DNA of 64,000 nucleotides from CAZAAW01 sp964483325 (GTDB taxonomy: Bacteria; Pseudomonadota; Alphaproteobacteria; Rhizobiales; Kaistiaceae): the NCBI GenBank assembly GCA_964483325.1, contig CAZAAW010000003.1, positions 113,881 to 177,880 of the forward strand. Direction: 5' to 3'. Below are positions 55,753-64,000 of this stretch, one piece after another. The notes under the pieces were generated by a model, which saw only the letters and a list, made by a program, of their open reading frames with translations, was not told where the DNA came from and did not search any database. Both the position numbers and the translations under genes were made by a program. Numbering within the stretch: the stretch's first letter is position 1; the number at the start of each line of letters is the position of its first letter.

Positions 55753-57171
55753 ATGGTTGACGAACCGTTTACGCCTGCTGCCGCACGCTGCCGGCCCCAA
55801 CGCACGGCCCCGCTCTTGCCCCGGCTCCGCCTTCCCCGCTTTCTGTCAGCCGTCCTGCCGCTGATCGCCATCCTGGCGGTCGCCGATTATGGCGCCGCGC
55901 AAGGCCCGGCCGCACCGCCGGACGCCGCCGCGGCGCCGGCGGCGGGCGCGGTGACGGAACGGGCGGCACGGCAGGCCGAGCTCGACGCGCTGACGCGCGA
56001 AATGTCCCTCACCAGCGAGCGGCAGGCCGAGCTGAAGGCCGAGATCGAGGCGATCGACAAGGATCGCGCCACGCTCAACGACGCGCTGATCAACACCACC
56101 GAGCGCGTCCAGCGCCTGGAAGGCGAACTCGACCAGTCCGAGCAGCGCATGCAAAGCCTGTTCGCCGAGGAGGAGCGGCTGCGAACGTCGCTGCACAGCC
56201 GCCGCGCCATTCTCGCCGAAGTGCTCGCCGCCCTGCAGCGCATGGGCCGGACGCCGCCGCCGGCCATTCTCGTCCGCCCGGAGGACGCGCTGGCCTCGGT
56301 GCGCAGCGCCATCCTGATGGGCGCCGTCGTCCCGGAGCTGCGCGAGGAGGCGGCCAGCCTCTCCGTCGATCTCGATGCTCTCGTCGCCCTGCGCGCCGAC
56401 CAGGCGCGCGAGCGCGACCGCCTCAAGGGCGATGCGACGCGGCTCGCCGAGGAGCGCGAGCGCCTGGAGCTGCTGCTCGGCCAGAAGCAGCAGGCCGGCA
56501 GCCGCTCCGCCGAGGCGCTGCAGCAGGAGCAGGAGCGCGCCGAGCGGCTGGCCGGCCAGGTCAGCTCTCTCAAAGAATTGATAGCCCGCATGGAGGCCGA
56601 AATCGCCCCTGCCGCCGACGCCGCGGCGGCCGCGGAAGCCTCCGATGCGGAGACCGATATCGCCGCTTTGCCGGATGCATCCGGGCCGCTCTCCCTCGGC
56701 GACAGCGACCGCATCCGGCCGGCCATCGCCTTCGCATCGGCCCGCGGCCGGCTGCGGCGGCCGGTCAACGGCACCGAGATCCACAGCTTCGGCAGCACCG
56801 ATGCCTTCGGCGGCACCGCCCAGGGCGCCTCGATCGCCACCCGGCCGGGAGCCCGCATCGCCACCCCGGCCGACGGCTGGGTGGTCTATGCCGGCCCGTT
56901 TCGCAGCTATGGCAATCTCTTGATCATCAATGCTGGCGGCGGCTATCATATCTTGTTGGCCGGGATGGAACGCATCGACGTGGAACTCGGTCAATTCGTC
57001 CTGGCCGGTGAGCCTGTCGCGGCAATGGGGGCCCGTGGGCTGGCAAGTGCGGGCGCCACCGAGGTAGGCGCCTCTCAACCCGTGCTCTATGTGGAGTTCC
57101 GCAAGGACGGGACTGCGGTTGACCCGGGCCCATGGTGGGCCCAGCCGAACGACGAAAAGGTTGGCGGATGA
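55753..57171 (+). CDS. envC: EnvC-like murein hydrolase activator (coiled coil plus LytM/M23-like domain)
   Basis: 472 residues. An N-terminal hydrophobic segment (about 30-50), a long coiled coil (about 65-290, Glu/Arg/Ala-rich) and a C-terminal M23/LytM-like domain (about 330-460; GRLRRPVNGTEIHSFG, YGNLLIINAGGGYHILLAG). The zinc-ligand pattern appears incomplete, as in EnvC, which activates amidases instead of cutting peptidoglycan itself. Stop overlaps the ctpA start (ATGA). Confidence 0.88.
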   Translation: MVDEPFTPAAARCRPQRTAPLLPRLRLPRFLSAVLPLIAILAVADYGAAQGPAAPPDAAAAPAAGAVTERAARQAELDALTREMSLTSERQAELKAEIEAIDKDRATLNDALINTTERVQRLEGELDQSEQRMQSLFAEEERLRTSLHSRRAILAEVLAALQRMGRTPPPAILVRPEDALASVRSAILMGAVVPELREEAASLSVDLDALVALRADQARERDRLKGDATRLAEERERLELLLGQKQQAGSRSAEALQQEQERAERLAGQVSSLKELIARMEAEIAPAADAAAAAEASDAETDIAALPDASGPLSLGDSDRIRPAIAFASARGRLRRPVNGTEIHSFGSTDAFGGTAQGASIATRPGARIATPADGWVVYAGPFRSYGNLLIINAGGGYHILLAGMERIDVELGQFVLAGEPVAAMGARGLASAGATEVGASQPVLYVEFRKDGTAVDPGPWWAQPNDEKVGG

Positions 57172-58511
57172 TTCGGAAAGCCACACTTCTCTTCACGGGT
57201 GCGCTGCTCGGAGCCGGCGCCGTGGCCGTGGTGACGCAGCCCCAGCTGCTCACCTGGAGCTCGGCCAATGCGGCTGCGTCGGACACCTACAAGCAGCTGA
57301 ACCTGTTCGGCGACGTCTTCGAGCGCATCCGCGCCGACTATGTCGAGGTGCCGGATGAGCAGCTGCTGGTCGAGAATGCCATCAACGGCATGCTCACCGC
57401 GCTCGATCCCCATTCGAGCTACATGAACGCCAAGGCGTTCCAGGACATGCAGGTCCAGACGCGCGGCGAGTTCGGCGGCCTCGGCATCGAGGTCACGATG
57501 GAGGACGGCCTCGTCAAGGTGGTGACGCCGATGGACGGCACGCCTGCCGCCAAGGCCGGCATCCTCGCGGGCGACCTGATCGTCGCCCTAGACGGCCAGC
57601 CGGTGCAGGGCCTGACCCTCAACCAGGCCGTCGACAAGATGCGCGGCCCGGTCAACACGCCGATCACCATCACCGTGCAGCGCCAGGGCGTCGATGCGCC
57701 CTTCGACGTCAAGGTGGTGCGCGACGTCGTCAAGCTGCAGTCGGTGCGCTCGCGGGTCGACGGCAATGACGTCGCCTATATCCGCATCACGCAGTTCAAC
57801 GAGCAGACCTTCGACGGGCTGAAGAACGCCATCTCCGAAGCCATCAAGGAGGTCGGCGACGACAAGCTGAAGGGCTACATCGTCGACCTGCGCAACAATC
57901 CAGGCGGCCTGCTCGATCAGGCGGTTTCGGTTTCCGACGCCTTCCTCAACCAGGGCGAAGTCGTCTCGACCCGCGGCCGCCATGCCGAGGAGTCGCAGCG
58001 CTTCAACGCCCGGGCGGGCGACCTCACCAACGGCAAGCCGGTCATCCTGCTGATCAATGGCGGCTCGGCCTCGGCGTCGGAGATCGTCGCCGGCGCGCTG
58101 CAGGACCATCGCCGGGCAACGGTTCTCGGCACCCGGTCCTTCGGCAAGGGATCGGTGCAGACGATCATCCCGCTCGGCCAGGGCGCCGGTGCGCTGCGCA
58201 TGACGACGGCCCGCTACTACACGCCGTCGGGAACCTCGATCCAGGCCAAGGGCATCACGCCCGATATCGAGGTCATCCAGGAGCTGCCGCCGGAGCTGCA
58301 GAACCAGGTTCTGGCCGGCCCGCGCGGCGAGGCCAACCTGCCGGGCCACCTGCAGACCGAGGGCGAAGGGTCGGAGGAGAGCGGTTCGCTCGCCTATATC
58401 CCGCCGGACGCCAAGGACGACAAGCAGCTCAACTCCGCCCTGGCGCTGCTGCGCGGCGAGCAGACCAACGCGGCCTTCCCGCCCGACCCCAACAAGGGCG
58501 TGCCGAACTAG
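57168..58511 (+). CDS. ctpA: Carboxyl-terminal processing protease (S41, CtpA)
   Basis: 447-residue periplasmic serine protease: signal/anchor (MIRKATLLFTGALLGAGAVA), PDZ domain (about 85-170; GLGIEVTMEDGLVKVV), and the S41 domain with catalytic Ser in GGSASASEIVAG and Lys in SFGKGSVQT. A flexible tail of about 60 residues follows. It overlaps envC by 4 bases; the envC-ctpA pair acts on peptidoglycan remodelling or its enzymes. Confidence 0.95.
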   Translation: MIRKATLLFTGALLGAGAVAVVTQPQLLTWSSANAAASDTYKQLNLFGDVFERIRADYVEVPDEQLLVENAINGMLTALDPHSSYMNAKAFQDMQVQTRGEFGGLGIEVTMEDGLVKVVTPMDGTPAAKAGILAGDLIVALDGQPVQGLTLNQAVDKMRGPVNTPITITVQRQGVDAPFDVKVVRDVVKLQSVRSRVDGNDVAYIRITQFNEQTFDGLKNAISEAIKEVGDDKLKGYIVDLRNNPGGLLDQAVSVSDAFLNQGEVVSTRGRHAEESQRFNARAGDLTNGKPVILLINGGSASASEIVAGALQDHRRATVLGTRSFGKGSVQTIIPLGQGAGALRMTTARYYTPSGTSIQAKGITPDIEVIQELPPELQNQVLAGPRGEANLPGHLQTEGEGSEESGSLAYIPPDAKDDKQLNSALALLRGEQTNAAFPPDPNKGVPN

Positions 58512-58537
58512 GACGCCGACGGGCGGATCGAACTTTC

Positions 58538-58574
58538 GAAGCGGCGTGGGACCATCCCGCGCCGCTTCCGTTTT
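58538..58574 (+). terminator. Intrinsic terminator after ctpA
   Basis: GAAGCGGCGTGGG (58538-58550), loop ACCAT, CCCGCGCCGCTTC (58556-58568), CGTTTT: 13-bp stem with one G-T pair and a short T run. Confidence 0.7.
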
Positions 58575-58737
58575 GCGGATACCCCTCGACCTGCGCCGGC
58601 GGCGCGCAACAGCATTCGTGCCTTGCCGTCATCCGGCATGGTAGAAGGGGGGCGTTGGTGCTTCGCGCTGTCGGCTGGCAGCGCGGCCCGACATTCCCCG
58701 ACAGAGCGCCATGCGCCAACGCCGCGAGGACCCCGCC

Positions 58738-59247
58738 ATGGCGGATATGCCGGACCCTTCCCAGTATCGTCCCTGTGTCGGCATCGCCGTCTTCAACCGC
58801 GCCGGGCTGGTATGGATCGGCAGCCGTCTCGACGGCCCCGAGGAACCGGAGGGCAACGGCGCCTGGTGGCAGATGCCGCAGGGCGGCATCGACGGCGACG
58901 AGGAGCCCTATGATGCGGCCCTGCGCGAGCTCCATGAGGAAACCAACATCCGCAGCGTCTCGCCGATCATCGAGGCGCCCGAATGGTTCTTCTACGATCT
59001 GCCGCCGGAGCTGGCCGGCAAGGCCTGGGGCGGCCGCTATCGCGGCCAGCGGCAGAAATGGTTCGCCTTCCGCTTCGAAGGCGATGAAAGCGAGATCGAC
59101 ATCCATCATCCGGCCGGCGGCGCCAAGCCGGAATTCGCCCTGTGGCGCTGGGAGGAGCTCACCCGGCTGCCGGCGCTGATCGTGCCCTTCAAGCGCCCGG
59201 TCTACGAGAAGGTCGTCGAGGCGTTCATGCCGGTGGCCGGCCGGTAA
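58738..59247 (+). CDS. rppH: RNA pyrophosphohydrolase
   Basis: 169-residue Nudix hydrolase that removes pyrophosphate from 5' triphosphate RNA and so triggers mRNA decay. The Nudix box G-x5-E-x7-REL-x-EE spans residues 49-71; WWQMPQGGID precedes it and GQRQKWFAFRF follows, both typical of RppH. ATG 58738 is preferred to 58711. It is usually next to ctpA or atpC in relatives, as here. Confidence 0.94.
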   Translation: MADMPDPSQYRPCVGIAVFNRAGLVWIGSRLDGPEEPEGNGAWWQMPQGGIDGDEEPYDAALRELHEETNIRSVSPIIEAPEWFFYDLPPELAGKAWGGRYRGQRQKWFAFRFEGDESEIDIHHPAGGAKPEFALWRWEELTRLPALIVPFKRPVYEKVVEAFMPVAGR

Positions 59248-59342
59248 GGCGCTACAGTCCGTAACGGGTATGGCGTAGCGTTGACGTCGGGGGGCAACGT
59301 CTTGCCCCTGCGACCGTCTCGCGCCGCCATCTCAGCCACGTC

Positions 59343-59366
59343 ATGCCCGGGCGAAGTCCCGGGCAT
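59343..59366. repeat. Palindromic element in the rppH-atpC gap
   Basis: ATGCCCGGG (59343-59351), CGAAGT, CCCGGGCAT (59358-59366), set in CGTCATGCCCGGG...CCCGGGCATCCACG. This resembles the dispersed GTCATGCCCGGG-type palindromes common in Hyphomicrobiales genomes. No gene fits within 59248-59601. Confidence 0.6.
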
Positions 59367-59437
59367 CCACGCGAACACCTGGGGTGCAGGAAAGGGCACG
59401 CCGAGAGCGGCATCCTTTTGTGCGCCATCCGTGTTCG

Positions 59438-59468
59438 CGTCATAGCCGGATCAAGTCCGGCTATGACG
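59438..59468. repeat. Perfect 13-bp palindrome in the rppH-atpC gap
   Basis: CGTCATAGCCGGA (59438-59450), TCAAG, TCCGGCTATGACG (59456-59468). Related in layout to the preceding element (CGTCAT border), so probably another dispersed-repeat unit; without a T run it is unlikely to be a terminator for either neighbour. Confidence 0.6.
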
Positions 59469-59560
59469 CCGGTGGATTGGCGGGTGCGGGTGTGAGGTGC
59501 CCGGCGTGGGTCCCCACCCGGGAGGCTTGCGCCCTTCGCGAAACGCCCCCCTCACGGACC

Positions 59561-59593
59561 GCGTGGGCAAGCGCCTCTGGCGCATGCCCACGC
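59561..59593. repeat. REP-like palindromic repeat, single unit
   Basis: GCGTGGGCAAGCGCC (59561-59575), TCT, GGCGCATGCCCACGC (59579-59593). Same family as the copies at 7931-8018 and 42503-42596, here as one unit ending 8 bases before the atpC stop. Confidence 0.75.
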
Positions 59594-59601
59594 CACGACC
59601 T

Positions 59602-60006
59602 TCAGCGGCTGACCGCCGACTGCACTTCCTTGAGCTGCTCGAGGCGCAGCTGGGCGGCGGCGCGGATCGTCGCGTCCTTGGCGTCGGCGACGTCTTCCTC
59701 GGCATTGCGGATGTCGCCGGCGAGCATCGACGGGTCGAGATCGGCAAGGCGAATGGCCTGCTCGGCGAGGATGGTCAGGCCGGCCGGCGTCACATCGGCG
59801 AAGCCGCCGCGGACGAAGATGCGCTCATGCTGGCCGCCGGCCAGCGTGATCTCCACCACGCCGGGCCGCAGCGACGTCATGATCGGCGCATGGCCGATAA
59901 GGACGGTGAACTGCCCTTCGCTGCCGGGAACGACGACCTGGCTGACGGGCTCCGACATCAGGAGCCGTTCGGGCGACACGAGGTCGAACTGGAAGGGGTC
60001 GGCCAT
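59602..60006 (-). CDS. atpC: ATP synthase F1 epsilon subunit
   Basis: 134-residue epsilon subunit: LVSPERLLMSEPVSQVVVPGSEGQ start and the GHAPIMTSLRPG segment, then a helical C-terminal domain. It regulates and couples rotation in F1. Last gene of atpA-G-D-C; spacing to atpD is 74 bases. Confidence 0.97.
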   Translation of the reverse strand: MADPFQFDLVSPERLLMSEPVSQVVVPGSEGQFTVLIGHAPIMTSLRPGVVEITLAGGQHERIFVRGGFADVTPAGLTILAEQAIRLADLDPSMLAGDIRNAEEDVADAKDATIRAAAQLRLEQLKEVQSAVSR

Positions 60007-60080
60007 TTCCGGTCCTTTTGCGGGAAGCGGCCGCCGAGGATCCCGGCGGCCGGACTATTCAAACCAGCCGATCGGCGGCG

Positions 60081-61544
<1,464 letters not shown>

Positions 61545-61580
61545 GATGTTCCTCGTGCCCCGGGCTTGGCGCGACGGTCG

Positions 61581-62462
61581 TCAGACCGCCTCGGCTCCCG
61601 AAATAATCTCGATGAGTTCTTTGGTGATCTGCGCCTGACGGCTGCGATTGTATTGCAGCGTGTAGCGATGGATCATGTCGCCGGCATTGCGCGTGGCGTT
61701 GTCCATCGCCGTCATCTTGGCTCCCTGCTCGGAAGCGGCGTTTTCCAGCAGCGCCCGGAAGATCTGCACCGACACGTTGCGCGGCAGCAGGTCGCCGAGG
61801 ATCGTCTCCTCGTCGGGCTCGTATTCGTAGACCGCCATCCCGGCGGCGTCCGCTTCCGCGCTGTCGCCGATCTCGGCCGGGATAAGCCGGCGCGCCGTCG
61901 GGACCTGGGCGATCACCGAGCGGAATTCGGAGAAGAACAGCGTGCAGACGTCGAACTGCCCCTGCTCGAACAGCGCCAGCACCTTCTTGCCGATCATGTC
62001 GGCCTCGCCGAAGCCAACCTGGCGCACGGCGCGGAGGTCGACCATCTCGAGGATGCGGCTGCCGAAGATGCGGCGCAGGATGTCGTAGCCCTTGCGCCCG
62101 ACGCAGAGGATCTTGACCTCCTTGCCATCGGCGAGGAGCCGGTTGGCATGGTCGCGGGCAAGGCGGGCAATGGACGAGTTGAAGGCGCCGCACAGGCCGC
62201 GCTCGGCGGTGCAGACCACGAGAAGATGGGTCTGCTCGCTGCCCGTCCCGACCATCAGCGGCGGTGCGTCCGGCTGGCCGATGACGGCGCGCGACACGTT
62301 GGCGAGCACCGTCTCCATGCGCTCGGCATAGGGCCGCGCCGCCTCGGCGGCGGCCTGGGCGCGGCGCAGCTTGGACGCCGCGACCATCTGCATGGCCTTG
62401 GTGATCTTCTGCGTCGCCTTGACCGAGGCGATGCGATTCCGCAGGGCCTTCAGGCTAGGCAT
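61581..62462 (-). CDS. atpG: ATP synthase F1 gamma subunit
   Basis: 293-residue central-stalk subunit: PSLKALRNRIASVKATQKIT at the start, SDRGLCG-type block (TAERGLCGAFN) and a C-terminal helix with MTAMDNATRNAGDMI. A proteobacterial-length gamma without regulatory insertion. Confidence 0.97.
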   Translation of the reverse strand: MPSLKALRNRIASVKATQKITKAMQMVAASKLRRAQAAAEAARPYAERMETVLANVSRAVIGQPDAPPLMVGTGSEQTHLLVVCTAERGLCGAFNSSIARLARDHANRLLADGKEVKILCVGRKGYDILRRIFGSRILEMVDLRAVRQVGFGEADMIGKKVLALFEQGQFDVCTLFFSEFRSVIAQVPTARRLIPAEIGDSAEADAAGMAVYEYEPDEETILGDLLPRNVSVQIFRALLENAASEQGAKMTAMDNATRNAGDMIHRYTLQYNRSRQAQITKELIEIISGAEAV

Positions 62463-62501
62463 CGTCGCTCCTCGTCACAGCCGCTGCGCATCCGTCCTGC
62501 A

Positions 62502-64000
<1,499 letters not shown>

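Noticed and set aside
59438..59468. Terminator for rppH or atpC
   Set aside because: No T run follows on either strand and it is far from both stops; more likely a dispersed repeat.

Overview
The window is a GC-rich (about two-thirds G+C by eye), densely coded chromosomal segment from an alphaproteobacterium, most likely of the order Hyphomicrobiales (Rhizobiales). The evidence is gene content and order: ThpR-PhhB-DUF1232-IalB-rlmN, ccmABCDG divergent from acnA, mtgA-rpmF, BolA/J-domain/cobS/cobT/rpmB/DUF3108, phaR divergent from phaAB, proA-nadD-rsfS-rlmH-envC-ctpA-rppH, and an atpAGDC operon. No rRNA, tRNA, CRISPR array, prophage or insertion sequence was recognised. The species cannot be named from the sequence alone.

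Layout. 0-8 kb: RNA repair/modification and small metabolic genes, a LysE exporter, a PAP2 phosphatase, a penicillin-binding DD-carboxypeptidase and a His-rich G3E metallochaperone GTPase. 8-13.1 kb (minus strand): a CAP lipoprotein with TusA, then rplU-rpmA-GNAT-GNAT-obgE-proB. 13.3-16.7 kb: cytochrome c maturation genes ccmABCDG. 16.9-25.3 kb: aconitase, a DUF1223 protein, HtpG, a probable small RNA, DUF2794, a GNAT, DUF72 and a prenyl diphosphate synthase. 25.4-28.4 kb: mtgA-rpmF and a GGDEF/EAL protein. 28.4-32.5 kb: polyhydroxybutyrate regulator PhaR with PhaA and PhaB. 32.5-38.9 kb: BolA, a J-domain protein, cobaltochelatase CobS/CobT, a phytase-like esterase, bL28 and DUF3108. 39-42.5 kb: pyruvate carboxylase. 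42.6-44.6 kb: a three-gene quinone/catechol-type detoxification locus (ring-cleavage dioxygenase, HxlR regulator, DoxX). 44.6-47.4 kb: an extensin-like protein and IspG. 47.4-50 kb: one AT-richer foreign-looking gene encoding an HsdR-N-like nuclease domain joined to a P-loop NTPase. 50-59.2 kb: proA-nadD-rsfS-rlmH, three tandem secreted paralogues, envC-ctpA and rppH. 59.6-64 kb: ATP synthase genes.

Most of the window is housekeeping. The main points of interest are (i) the single-gene nuclease-NTPase island at 47.4-50 kb, a candidate defence gene; (ii) an apparent inversion of about 41 kb that separates proB from proA, with the island at one breakpoint; (iii) a CatDE/CatR-like locus with two matching operator-like sites; (iv) a likely structured small RNA with its own intrinsic terminator upstream of htpG; (v) a tandem triplication of small secreted OB-fold-like proteins; and (vi) a dispersed REP-like repeat whose border supplies the stop codon of two genes.

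Coding starts were reassigned where a ribosome binding site, signal peptide or gene overlap favoured an internal start. Functions of DUF families are given as family assignments only.
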